From the IMG/VR virus record IMGVR_UViG_3300043466_002550, positions 1-34,785 of that record: a stretch of DNA of 34,785 nucleotides, one strand, 5' to 3'. Below, piece after piece: positions 17,790 through 24,148 of this stretch (positions are counted from its first letter, which is position 1; the number at the start of each line of letters is the position of its first letter). Under the pieces are notes generated by a model. That model had not been told where the DNA came from and did not search any database. It saw only the letters and a program-made list of their open reading frames with translations. This stretch comes from a virus. The position numbers and the translations under genes are program-made.

Positions 17790-17836
17790 AATATTGTCTG
17801 GCAAAAATCTACCCCCAAATCTTGCCAGACAATATT
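17790..17836. repeat. 15-bp perfect inverted repeat at the convergent gene junction
   Basis: Left arm 17790-17804 (AATATTGTCTGGCAA) and right arm 17822-17836 are perfect complements separated by 17 nt. It starts directly at the end of the last plus-strand stop codon. There is no T-tract on either side, so it is not a classical terminator. It could block RNA polymerase, stabilise 3' ends or be a protein-binding site. Confidence 0.7.
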
Positions 17837-17847
17837 GGTGCTGGTGC

Positions 17848-17879
17848 AAAAAAAACCCCATCCACGAATGGACAGGGTT
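17848..17879 (-). terminator. Terminator of the minus-strand GNAT operon
   Basis: Read on the minus strand, AACCC (17879-17875) pairs with GGGTT (17858-17854), with an inner TCCA/TGGA stem and a 4-nt loop, followed by a run of U from the A-tract 17848-17855. It lies 36 nt beyond the last minus-strand gene and separates it from the convergent plus-strand genes. Confidence 0.75.
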
Positions 17880-17914
17880 GTCAGGGATAAGAGTTATGAG
17901 AACTTACCACATAA

Positions 17915-18166
17915 CTATTTTGTTTTTAATGTGATGATATAGTCAGTACCTAATTCGTTTAGGTTGTCTACAATATTGTTTAAATTACCGATGCGTTCGT
18001 TTTGTGGTCTACTCATAATACACGCAATTAAACCTCTTAAATGGTCATCAAGGGTAGGCTGCGCTTTTGTCCTTGTTCTTACTCGTTTAGGTTTTTCTGT
18101 TAGTAGCCTATCTACTTTCTGCACCGTATTGACCAACTTGTTTAGGTCTGTAAAAATGTTACTCAT
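17915..18166 (-). CDS. Small protein of unknown function (83 aa)
   Basis: Last gene of the proximal minus-strand operon. Mostly helical, with a basic KPKRVRTRTK patch at residues 25-34 that could bind nucleic acid. No recognised domain. The start is in the context AAGTTATG, shared with the two upstream genes of this operon, which supports it. It ends 36 nt before the terminator. Confidence 0.65.
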   Translation of the reverse strand: MSNIFTDLNKLVNTVQKVDRLLTEKPKRVRTRTKAQPTLDDHLRGLIACIMSRPQNERIGNLNNIVDNLNELGTDYIITLKTK

Positions 18167-18169
18167 AAC

Positions 18170-18421
18170 TTATTTTTTTAATTGGTTTAACATTTGTCTT
18201 AACATCGCGTTACCCGATTGTTCCCCATCAGCTAATAACCACGTAGGGTCAAACTTAGGGTTGTAGGCGTTTAGTTGTAAAACTGACACCCAACTATCTT
18301 TTGGTAGCTTTTCATCCACACCGTAATAGTGCAGGTAATAGGTCTTCTTTTTTAGGAATATGTAACAATCTTTTGTCTTCAACATACCCAAATTTTTTTG
18401 GTAAATTTCTTCTTGTGTCAT
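18170..18421 (-). CDS. Small protein of unknown function (83 aa)
   Basis: Start in the operon's AAGTTATG context. The N-terminal half is rich in Lys and aromatic residues (CYIFLKKKTYYLHYYG), the C-terminal half is helical (NAMLRQMLNQLKK). No recognised family. It sits 3 nt upstream of the next gene, in one operon with the acetyltransferase. Confidence 0.65.
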   Translation of the reverse strand: MTQEEIYQKNLGMLKTKDCYIFLKKKTYYLHYYGVDEKLPKDSWVSVLQLNAYNPKFDPTWLLADGEQSGNAMLRQMLNQLKK

Positions 18422-18453
18422 AACTTTTTTATTTAGAGTGTAAAGGTAGACAC

Positions 18454-19149
18454 TTATATTGTGTCCACCAAATTTAATTTTGAATAATAATCGTTATACC
18501 ACTTGTCAATATGAAACTCCATTTCTGCGTGGTCAGAAAGTCGGTTCACCGTATTACCTTTAATTATAAGTTCTTTACTGCCTGTCTTGTGGTATTTGCT
18601 TACTCTAAACCCAAACTTCCTAAAAAACTTGCACTGCAAACTTACCTCGTTAATGTAATATTCAGGACCTAATGTGGCGCAGCCAATACAATCCAAATGG
18701 ATGGGTGGAAACTCACTTTTGTAGGTCTCAAGTAGCAAATCAAAAAAGACACCCATTAACGCAGTACCATAACCCTTACCTTGATGTTCAGGGTAAATAG
18801 CAAGGTTCTCAAGTTCAATACCATTACCTTTAATACTAATGGTCAACATACCATAATTAGCTACAATACGGATGTTACGAGTGACCCTTAATTCCTTATT
18901 GAACTTAAAGCGGATATTGGTGTCCCAAAACTGCAGGAACGGATAATCTTTTGCGAATATCGGTAGCTGTTCAGACAATTGTTGGAACGCCTCATTAGGT
19001 TGGATAAACACAAAATGTGAGATGGTGTCAGCAGGATTGTAGCAGAACGGTGGTTCAACCATACATTCCTTAATCGTAGCAGATTTATCTGCGGTGTACT
19101 TGTCCTTCCAAAACTGAATGTCCGAAGGAACGTGTGTGTAGTTTTTCAT
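18454..19149 (-). CDS. GNAT-family N-acetyltransferase (231 aa)
   Basis: Transfers an acetyl group from acetyl-CoA to an unknown acceptor. The GNAT core covers about residues 95-190: motif A 'LENLAIYPEHQGKGYGTALM', with the Q-G-K-G-Y-G phosphate-binding loop near residue 123, and motif B-like 'FFRKFGFRVSKYHKT'. The start ATG 19149 is preferred over an in-frame ATG 21 nt upstream because it has the AAGTTATG context of the two following genes and lies just below the promoter at 19168-19197. The 90-residue N-terminal extension is unlike any domain I know. It could modify a host or phage protein, tRNA or a small molecule. An early expressed, host-directed role is inference. Confidence 0.8.
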   Translation of the reverse strand: MKNYTHVPSDIQFWKDKYTADKSATIKECMVEPPFCYNPADTISHFVFIQPNEAFQQLSEQLPIFAKDYPFLQFWDTNIRFKFNKELRVTRNIRIVANYGMLTISIKGNGIELENLAIYPEHQGKGYGTALMGVFFDLLLETYKSEFPPIHLDCIGCATLGPEYYINEVSLQCKFFRKFGFRVSKYHKTGSKELIIKGNTVNRLSDHAEMEFHIDKWYNDYYSKLNLVDTI

Positions 19150-19167
19150 AACTTTTAATTTAGATTG

Positions 19168-19197
19168 CAAATATACGACTATTTGTGATATTCCAAA
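19168..19197 (-). promoter_or_regulatory. Bacteroidetes-type promoter of the GNAT operon
   Basis: On the minus strand TTTG (19197-19194), an 18-nt spacer and TATATTTG (19175-19168) match the Bacteroidetes housekeeping -33/-7 consensus (TTTG, TAnnTTTG). The predicted transcript would start about 10 nt before the chosen acetyltransferase ATG. This is the clearest promoter in the window and supports the host assignment. Confidence 0.65.
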
Positions 19198-19202
19198 AAA
19201 TA

Positions 19203-19562
19203 TTATAAAAACTTATCCACATTTTTTTTATAGAACTTCAACAGGAAATTGTACGATAGCTTTTTAGCACTCCTGTAATACTGATTTTCAGGGTTAGTTA
19301 CCCACTGCAGATTTTCCACCCTATTGTCGTGCCTGATATGGTTAATGTGGTGTACGTCTTCCTTACCCTCTATTTTAGGAATGAACGCAGCAGCTACCAA
19401 TCGGTGGACCCGAAGGAACACCTGCTTACCATTTGACCACAAACCAATACGCTTATATCCAAAATCGGTCTTCAGCTTCAAAATCTTACCAGACAAATTT
19501 CGCACACGACCAGCAGTGCTAACCTCGTAGTCGTAACCATCAATCCGTTTCCATTTTTCCAT
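19203..19562 (-). CDS. HNH homing endonuclease with NUMOD4 domain (119 aa)
   Basis: Selfish free-standing endonuclease. The N-terminal NUMOD4 motif is WKRIDGYDYEVSTAGRVRNL (residues 4-23), followed by an HNH_3-type domain: VHRLVAAAFIP (52-62), then DVHHINHIRHDN (69-80) and VENLQWVT (82-89), with His71/His72 and Asn84 as likely active-site residues. The length is normal for the family and the frame looks intact. It lies between two minus-strand operons, flanked by terminators upstream and the acetyltransferase promoter downstream, as expected for an inserted gene. It may cut phage genomes lacking the insertion. Confidence 0.88.
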   Translation of the reverse strand: MEKWKRIDGYDYEVSTAGRVRNLSGKILKLKTDFGYKRIGLWSNGKQVFLRVHRLVAAAFIPKIEGKEDVHHINHIRHDNRVENLQWVTNPENQYYRSAKKLSYNFLLKFYKKNVDKFL

Positions 19563-19589
19563 ACCATTATTATAGGAAAAAATAATGAG

Positions 19590-19629
19590 AAAAAAAAACC
19601 CCGTAGCGTCAGTGAAAAGCTACAGGGTT
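19590..19629 (-). terminator. Terminator hairpin 1 (proximal of a tandem pair)
   Basis: AACCCCGTAGC (19597-19607) pairs with GCTACAGGGTT (19619-19629) with one mismatch. On the minus strand the stem is followed by a U-run from the A-tract 19590-19598. It lies upstream of the HNH gene and downstream of the small-gene operon. Confidence 0.75.
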
Positions 19630-19653
19630 ATATTCAACATTAAAACAGATTTT

Positions 19654-19692
19654 AAAAAAAACCCTGCAGTGAACCTTATAAAGCTGCAGGGT
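19654..19692 (-). terminator. Terminator hairpin 2 of the small-gene operon
   Basis: ACCCTGCAG (19661-19669) and CTGCAGGGT (19684-19692) form a perfect 9-bp stem with a 14-nt loop, followed on the minus strand by a U-run from the A-tract 19654-19661. Together with hairpin 1 it should stop transcription coming from 22372-19848. Confidence 0.8.
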
Positions 19693-19722
19693 ATATCCAA
19701 CCGTATAAAAAAGACGTAATAA

Positions 19723-19796
19723 AACAAGGGTGGGTGTATAACAAACTAACTTTAGTGAAATGGCAATATCAAATAAAATAAATCTCCACCCTTGTT
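19723..19796. repeat. Long-loop inverted repeat upstream of the tandem terminators
   Basis: AACAAGGGTGG (19723-19733) and CCACCCTTGTT (19786-19796) are perfect 11-bp complements separated by 52 nt. There is no T-tract. The gap 19563-19847 contains this repeat and the two terminator hairpins but no gene I can support. It may be a 3' structure protecting the operon transcript or the remains of an insertion. Confidence 0.6.
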
Positions 19797-19847
19797 ATTA
19801 TAAATATAAGAAACGCACACCACAATTCCAAATATTTATAATTATTT

Positions 19848-20168
19848 TTATAAATTAATTTCTGTACGCAAGGTAAAGCCATTATCATCCTGCGACACAA
19901 TTGTCTGCGTAACCAATCCATTATCAAACATACGTTCAATTAAAAGCACACGCTGCGCTTTACATATGTCCTCATACAATCTATCATTCATTTCGTTACG
20001 ATTGGTTGGAAACGAAATAAACAGACCAGGCATCCCGTGTAGTTCAGGGTCGTAACGTGTTGTTAATGCTTGTGGGTCAGGTAGAAATTCAGAAGGAAAG
20101 TGTAGCTGCAGCATTCTTTCAAATCGTTCGTCTTGTGTTTCTTCGTTGTTAAAAAATTTAAATCCCAT
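19848..20168 (-). CDS. Small protein of unknown function (106 aa)
   Basis: Last gene of the distal minus-strand operon, start AATATGGG. Acidic, with a hydrophobic centre (HGMPGLFISFPTN). No recognised family. It follows the upstream gene by 1 nt and is followed by the three-hairpin gap. Confidence 0.65.
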   Translation of the reverse strand: MGFKFFNNEETQDERFERMLQLHFPSEFLPDPQALTTRYDPELHGMPGLFISFPTNRNEMNDRLYEDICKAQRVLLIERMFDNGLVTQTIVSQDDNGFTLRTEINL

Positions 20169-20169
20169 A

Positions 20170-20382
20170 TTAATAATAAATTTGTAACCAATCTAATGGT
20201 GGGTATTTTAATCTAACTACCAATGCAGTCCACACTTCAATCAATTCCTTTTTGTTTAGCGGCATTAATGACTTGATGTACTCGCAATCAAAATCATCGC
20301 CTGTTTCGTTCTTTAACCATTCAATCTGTTGGATGATTAATTTCTTGTTGTCGCGTTGCAGCTTATAGCTTTTTAGTTTCAT
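20170..20382 (-). CDS. Small helical protein of unknown function (70 aa)
   Basis: Charged, helical sequence with no recognised domain. Its start ATG overlaps the stop of the upstream 57-aa gene (ATGA), which indicates translational coupling. Context AATATGAA. Confidence 0.6.
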   Translation of the reverse strand: MKLKSYKLQRDNKKLIIQQIEWLKNETGDDFDCEYIKSLMPLNKKELIEVWTALVVRLKYPPLDWLQIYY

Positions 20383-20552
20383 ATTGCTTTTTCTATTTTA
20401 TGTAGCACGTTATGTAATTGTTTAAATAAATCTTCTTTTATAGGTGCAAGGTCTGCAGGTTCAGTTGCTGTGTTAGCACACACCCTTTCAAAAAAATCTA
20501 TTACTCCTACGATTGCGTTTAATTCTTCCTTGTTAAATTTTAAGTTAGGCAT
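20379..20552 (-). CDS. Small protein of unknown function (57 aa)
   Basis: Reads MPNLKFNKEELNAIVGVI and ends at TGA overlapping the next start by 4 nt. The start overlaps the stop of the upstream 56-aa gene as ATGCCTAA. The tight overlaps on both sides and the lack of any other gene here make it convincing despite its size. Amphipathic helices, no recognised domain. Confidence 0.6.
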   Translation of the reverse strand: MPNLKFNKEELNAIVGVIDFFERVCANTATEPADLAPIKEDLFKQLHNVLHKIEKAI

Positions 20553-20715
20553 CTTTATCGTTTTTAGTTTTAGCTACGTACATCTTCACACAGAATTGGT
20601 CAAACGTCATTTCTTCTTGATTGACTTGTGTGGTGTATATTTCGTATAGTCCGTTATAGTTGGCAGCTACATATTCTGTAACTGCCATCAAAAGGTACTC
20701 CTCTATTTCTTTCAT
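20545..20715 (-). CDS. Small acidic protein of unknown function (56 aa)
   Basis: Reads MKEIEEYLLMAVTEYVAANY and fills the gap between the 79-aa and 57-aa genes. Start context AATATGAA is the same as in neighbouring genes and lies 1 nt after the upstream stop. No recognised domain. Confidence 0.6.
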   Translation of the reverse strand: MKEIEEYLLMAVTEYVAANYNGLYEIYTTQVNQEEMTFDQFCVKMYVAKTKNDKDA

Positions 20716-20716
20716 A

Positions 20717-20956
20717 TTATTTATAATTTACATCGGTTTGTGAATAGGTTTTGACTACGGTTGTCTTAATATCTTCTTCGCCTGTCCAATCGTACAGATA
20801 GGATGCACCAATTTCTGCAAGGTCTTCTACTTCCTTTTCATCATAACCCTGACTATCAATCAACCATTTCTTAAACTGCATTACTTGTTCATCAGTAAGT
20901 TCTACTGTTTCGTAGGTAACAATATCACGTGCTACCCTAATGTTAAATTGTTTCAT
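20717..20956 (-). CDS. Small acidic protein of unknown function (79 aa)
   Basis: Acidic protein with a helical middle (LTDEQVMQFKKWLIDSQG) and a 'YETVELTDEQVMQFKKW' pattern reminiscent of small phage proteins that start with a beta strand and a helix. Not assigned to a family. Overlaps the upstream stop by 4 nt. Confidence 0.62.
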   Translation of the reverse strand: MKQFNIRVARDIVTYETVELTDEQVMQFKKWLIDSQGYDEKEVEDLAEIGASYLYDWTGEEDIKTTVVKTYSQTDVNYK

Positions 20957-21285
20957 ATTTCTTTACTTATTTTTTTGATGATGCGTGGTGTAAGGTTGTA
21001 GTGCTTAGTGAACATTTTACGTGAGTTTCCTTGTAGCTTATCACTATTAAGAACCGCAAGTCCAACACCCTCATACCAAAAGTTAATAGCGTCAGCTAAA
21101 ACGTCGCTGCAACCTCTTGAAAATTCAAATTGTGTTTCACCAGCATCAAGTGCGTCGTGTAAGTCAATCAACATTCGTGCAGTATTAGCTTCTTGTTGTG
21201 TTCTTATTGTTTCGTGATGAACGCAACTAATTAGTATTGCGGTTATATTACGTAAAGCGTGTGCTTCACTTACTGTTAATACCAT
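20953..21285 (-). CDS. Protein of unknown function (110 aa)
   Basis: Helical protein with several His and Cys in the first third (SCVHHETIRTQQEANTARML) and a basic C-terminus (RIIKKISKEI). Metal binding is possible but not shown. Start context AATATGG. It belongs to the same operon as its neighbours, with a 10-nt gap from the upstream gene. Confidence 0.62.
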   Translation of the reverse strand: MVLTVSEAHALRNITAILISCVHHETIRTQQEANTARMLIDLHDALDAGETQFEFSRGCSDVLADAINFWYEGVGLAVLNSDKLQGNSRKMFTKHYNLTPRIIKKISKEI

Positions 21286-21295
21286 ATTATTTTAT

Positions 21296-21652
21296 TTAAG
21301 GGATTTGAAATGAATAAATATTGTCAGGCTGCCAACGCACCACGTCAAAAACAATCCACTGCGTGTCATCGTCTTCTAATGGGTCTGCGGTCAATACGAA
21401 GTTCCATAACGGCTGCAGGTTTTGATGTGACTTGTAGCGTTCAAGACCTACCACAATCGTTCTGCTGTCACCATCTTGTGCAGTGCCACCGTAATAACCT
21501 TCCACGTACCAATCAGGTGGTAAAAAGTTGTGGCACTGTTCATTAGCTTTAAGTATAAACTCAACTTGTGCGATTGGATTTTCTAATCCATCGGGGTAGT
21601 CGTTAAAGTCAAATATGACTGCACGACCTTCGTACATTTTTGTTGTTGGCAT
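21296..21652 (-). CDS. Acidic Trp-rich protein of unknown function (118 aa)
   Basis: Strongly acidic, with several Trp in a beta-like pattern (DWYVEGYYGG, LWNFVLTAD, QWIVFDVVRW). Small, very acidic early proteins of phages often bind host factors or mimic DNA, but I see no specific motif. Start context AATATGCC, 1 nt after the upstream stop. Confidence 0.62.
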   Translation of the reverse strand: MPTTKMYEGRAVIFDFNDYPDGLENPIAQVEFILKANEQCHNFLPPDWYVEGYYGGTAQDGDSRTIVVGLERYKSHQNLQPLWNFVLTADPLEDDDTQWIVFDVVRWQPDNIYSFQIP

Positions 21653-21653
21653 A

Positions 21654-21836
21654 TTAATTGGTTGTTTGATTATTATATTCGGTTTCTACTTTACGCATCA
21701 CGTTGGTCATTACAGTAGTGGTATGTTCTTTATTGGGTAATTCCAATTCAGGCTTTTCAGCTACTACTTCTAATATACCTTGTATAAATCCATACAACAT
21801 ATTATTTTCCTCAGGGGTTAAATTAATTTGTGGCAT
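21654..21836 (-). CDS. Small acidic protein of unknown function (60 aa)
   Basis: Two predicted helices (EENNMLYGFIQGILEVVA and TTTVMTNVMRKVETEY) separated by a Pro-containing turn. The start overlaps the upstream gene's end by 14 nt. No recognised family. Confidence 0.6.
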   Translation of the reverse strand: MPQINLTPEENNMLYGFIQGILEVVAEKPELELPNKEHTTTVMTNVMRKVETEYNNQTTN

Positions 21837-22149
21837 CGTCAGATAATTTTGATAGTGAATAAAATACTACGGTGTAAAGGTTGGGGTCATTTTCGTACCA
21901 CGCAATTTGTTCCTCACGCATATCGTGCAGCAAGTAGCTACCGAATATTGATGTGATAAAGCAGCCACCAAAAGTATTGGTAGGTTCGTCACTTGCATAA
22001 TGTACTTCAAAATCGTCAGGGTCTGCACCGAATTGTGCATCCTCGTGCGTCATAATTTTGTCAAACGCATCTAACATAATTTCCTTTACTTGTGGTACGC
22101 AATCAGCAAAATTAATTGCTGCATCTTTTTTGATTAACTCAATTTTCAT
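21823..22149 (-). CDS. Acidic protein of unknown function (108 aa)
   Basis: Acidic protein with a helical N-terminal half (VKEIMLDAFDKIMTHED) and a beta-like C-terminal half (NTFGGCFITSIFGSYLLHD, then LYTVVFYSLS). No recognised family. Second gene of the distal minus-strand operon, 1 nt after the first. Confidence 0.62.
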   Translation of the reverse strand: MKIELIKKDAAINFADCVPQVKEIMLDAFDKIMTHEDAQFGADPDDFEVHYASDEPTNTFGGCFITSIFGSYLLHDMREEQIAWYENDPNLYTVVFYSLSKLSDDATN

Positions 22150-22150
22150 T

Positions 22151-22372
22151 TTAATTGTTTTTTAATTGTTTTTGAATGTGATTGGAAAAGTTTTTAAGGT
22201 CTTCGTTAGTTGTGTCCCAATTGAAGATAAATTCAGTTAGGATTTGGGATAGTCTGCACACTTCCTGCACCGTTGGTTTAACACCTAATAATGCGTACAT
22301 TTCAATTGCACGTTCCATTTGCGATTGACGGACGATAAGTTCATCCTTGTCTTTTGGACATTTGATAGCCAT
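22151..22372 (-). CDS. First gene of the distal minus-strand operon (73 aa)
   Basis: Helical protein with no recognised domain (MAIKCPKDKDELIVRQSQM start). It is the promoter-proximal gene of a ten-gene operon of small proteins reading away from the intergenic region 22373-22898. A short A-rich leader precedes the ATG. As the first early gene it may be the most strongly expressed. Confidence 0.62.
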   Translation of the reverse strand: MAIKCPKDKDELIVRQSQMERAIEMYALLGVKPTVQEVCRLSQILTEFIFNWDTTNEDLKNFSNHIQKQLKNN

Positions 22373-22415
22373 TTTTAATAATTTTAATTGTTAATACTAA
22401 CACTAATATACACAC

Positions 22416-22423
22416 TATATTTG
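22416..22423 (+). promoter_or_regulatory. Possible plus-strand promoter upstream of the structured block
   Basis: TATATTTG matches the Bacteroidetes -7 box TAnnTTTG exactly. The nearest TTG upstream (22388-22390) is 25 nt away, longer than usual, so the promoter is uncertain. If used, it would start a transcript near 22430 running through the structured block 22545-22845. Confidence 0.3.
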
Positions 22424-22544
22424 ACAATAAAAAATGTTGAGGTAAGTATTTATCCACATCCAATTTATAACTTCATTTACGAAATGCGGAATTATTTTTA
22501 AGACTATTTGGATTTTACGATTTTTTCCCTTATTTATTTTACGT

Positions 22545-22845
22545 GGGTCACCTGACAGAAAAAGGGTGACTATCGCCCTGGAGGAGTTTCAAGATAGCTA
22601 CGTTAGTCATTTTCCGTACATCAGAAGGGGTCTTATCGGTGGATATACATTACCAACTACGCTGATTAGTTGAGGAACGTACCGACCACAAAAAAGGTCT
22701 TGAGATATAAGTAAGGTATGGGTCAAGGATTGAAGGTCATATAATCAATTTACACTGGCTTTACGAAACCTCAGGGGTGTGTTGAGATTTATCTCATTAA
22801 TCAGTAGGAGAACGAATTATGCCCTGTTGTGAACGCCTGTTGGGA
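22545..22845 (+). ncRNA. Candidate structured non-coding RNA or replication/control region
   Basis: This gap between the divergent modules is about 42% G+C by hand count (22541-22860), against very AT-rich flanks, and has no convincing gene. Hairpins seen: GGTCACC (22546-22552) with GGTGACT (22565-22571); CAACTA (22654-22659) with TAGTTG (22667-22672); TCGGT (22636-22640) with ACCGA (22681-22685) enclosing it; CTTGA (22699-22703) with TCAAG (22723-22727); and TGAGA/TCTCA around 22783-22796. TAATCAG (22798-22804) complements CTGATTA (22662-22668), a possible pseudoknot with the second hairpin's loop. I match it to no known RNA family. It may equally be an origin. The strand is inferred from the promoter-like box. 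Confidence 0.4.
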
Positions 22846-22898
22846 TTTGGTTTATTGAATTATTTTATTTATATTACATTAATACAAACTAATACATT

Positions 22899-23087
22899 AT
22901 GGGATGGAAGTACAGGGATAATGAATTATCGTTGAAGGAATTTTATAATCTACCAAAAGAAAAACAGAACGACTACATACTACTGGTGCGTGGACTTAAA
23001 CCTGAGGAAAGAAGTAGTATGGATGAAATATTAATTAATAGATTTGGTGGTAATAAAATAATTAATACCTTTACATTAAAAGAATAA
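22899..23087 (+). CDS. Small protein of unknown function (62 aa)
   Basis: First plus-strand gene after the divergent region, preceded by an AT-rich stretch with TTTATATTAC. Charged helical protein (LSLKEFYNLPKEKQNDYILL) without recognised domains. The next gene follows after 1 nt. Confidence 0.6.
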   Translation: MGWKYRDNELSLKEFYNLPKEKQNDYILLVRGLKPEERSSMDEILINRFGGNKIINTFTLKE

Positions 23088-23088
23088 T

Positions 23089-23571
23089 ATGGATAGTCAA
23101 GAAACATTAGACAAGTGGATTAACTCCTGTCTAAATCATTATAACTTAAAATCAAATATCAAAATGAAGACAACAGAAGAAAGGTTCCAGCAGTTGGAAT
23201 TAGCACACGCAAGATTATTTAATCAGTTCAACACACTACATCAAGATTTTATTGTCTACAAGGATGTAATGCAGGAACAACTAACTAACTTAAAAGGATT
23301 AATAAATCTATCCTCAACAGAAGAAGCACCAGCACTACCTGATAAGCTGCAGAACAATGTGGAGTATAAAGGTATTATTAGTGAAGTAGTAGGTAGTACT
23401 CCAACTAAATGGAAGGATATGGACTACACCAATTGGGAAGTAAGATTAGAAGGTAAGGAGAAGTATGTGATGGTAGCTTTCATTCCAACGGAATATAAAT
23501 TAGCTGCAGGTGATAAGGTTAGATTTACTTACGCACAACCATTCCAACTACGTAAATTAAAATTAATATAA
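23089..23571 (+). CDS. Coiled-coil protein with OB-fold-like C-terminus (160 aa)
   Basis: Residues about 27-75 form a helical segment (TEERFQQLELAHARLFNQFNTL). The C-terminal 70 residues (VEYKGIISEVVGSTPTKWKDMDYTNWEVRLEGKEKYVMVAFIP, then LAAGDKVRFTYAQ) alternate like a five-strand OB barrel of the kind found in single-stranded-DNA-binding proteins. The gene is followed 1 nt later by a nuclease-like gene, so a DNA replication or recombination role is plausible. The ATG at 23089 is preferred for its TAATATGG context; an internal ATG at 23164 is possible. The OB assignment is inference from pattern only. Confidence 0.6.
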   Translation: MDSQETLDKWINSCLNHYNLKSNIKMKTTEERFQQLELAHARLFNQFNTLHQDFIVYKDVMQEQLTNLKGLINLSSTEEAPALPDKLQNNVEYKGIISEVVGSTPTKWKDMDYTNWEVRLEGKEKYVMVAFIPTEYKLAAGDKVRFTYAQPFQLRKLKLI

Positions 23572-23572
23572 G

Positions 23573-24088
23573 ATGAACTATCTAAAAACAAATAACGACT
23601 ACAGGTACGATATTGATGCAGCACAAATGGAATATCAAATTGAACCGAGTGCACCAAATCCCAGGTTTCCTGATTTAGCAAGAGAACAACCGAGTATTGA
23701 TTTGTTCAACAAGATATTGCGCAGTAAGATTGAAATGAAAAGTCACAACCAAACACTCAAGACAGGTAACCTGTTTATTGAGTACGAGATTGACAACAAG
23801 GGTAATGGTAAGTTTGTACCATCAGGTCTATCAAAAAGCGAAGCTGATATGTGGTTCCTCAACATCGGTGATATGGCTATATTCTTATCGGATGAATTTC
23901 TTAAATGGATGTTCACCAATAAAGAGAAGTTGGAACTTGAAACTAAAACCAACGAGAAGACTGCTGACGACCATATTGGTCACGGGTTAATAATTCCATT
24001 TTGGAGAATATTGGAACTGCAGATAGATTATCAATCACACTTAACTATAAAACGAATTAGACAATTATATATTAGCAAGAACACTTGA
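23573..24088 (+). CDS. PD-(D/E)XK nuclease-like protein (171 aa)
   Basis: The segment 'SKIEMKSHNQTLKTGNLFIEYEIDNKG' (residues 51-77), followed by 'VPSGLSKSEADMWF' (82-95), fits phage PD-(D/E)XK nucleases, in which E-x-K (Glu54, Lys56), the TGN loop, Glu70 and a 'pSGl..seAD.W' stretch form the core. An upstream acidic residue (Asp43) could complete the metal site. Likely role: processing DNA ends or recombination intermediates. It follows the OB-like gene, and a strong terminator lies downstream. Confidence 0.68.
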   Translation: MNYLKTNNDYRYDIDAAQMEYQIEPSAPNPRFPDLAREQPSIDLFNKILRSKIEMKSHNQTLKTGNLFIEYEIDNKGNGKFVPSGLSKSEADMWFLNIGDMAIFLSDEFLKWMFTNKEKLELETKTNEKTADDHIGHGLIIPFWRILELQIDYQSHLTIKRIRQLYISKNT

Positions 24089-24107
24089 TAATTTAAGTCA
24101 ACTATAA

Positions 24108-24115
24108 TATATTTA
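24108..24115 (+). promoter_or_regulatory. TATATTTA element before the 24149 terminator
   Basis: Same TATATTTA core as upstream of several late genes, but here no start codon follows closely. Instead a terminator ends about 75 nt downstream. If it is a promoter, it would drive a short RNA or a leader whose terminator controls the downstream regulator gene. Confidence 0.3.
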
Positions 24116-24148
24116 TAGTAGACAAAAACGTGAAAATTTATTGTTACT

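Noticed and set aside
22545-22845. tRNA, tmRNA or group I/II intron
   Set aside because: No T-loop (GTTCRA) with acceptor stem, no tmRNA-like ends, and no recognisable intron core or domain V were found; some of these could still be missed by eye.
22819-22935. A 38-codon plus-strand frame starting MPCCERLLGFGL, with GGAG 8-9 nt upstream
   Set aside because: It overlaps the better-supported 62-aa gene at 22899 in another frame, is very short, and lies over the end of the structured block. A Shine-Dalgarno-like sequence is not the usual signal in this genome.
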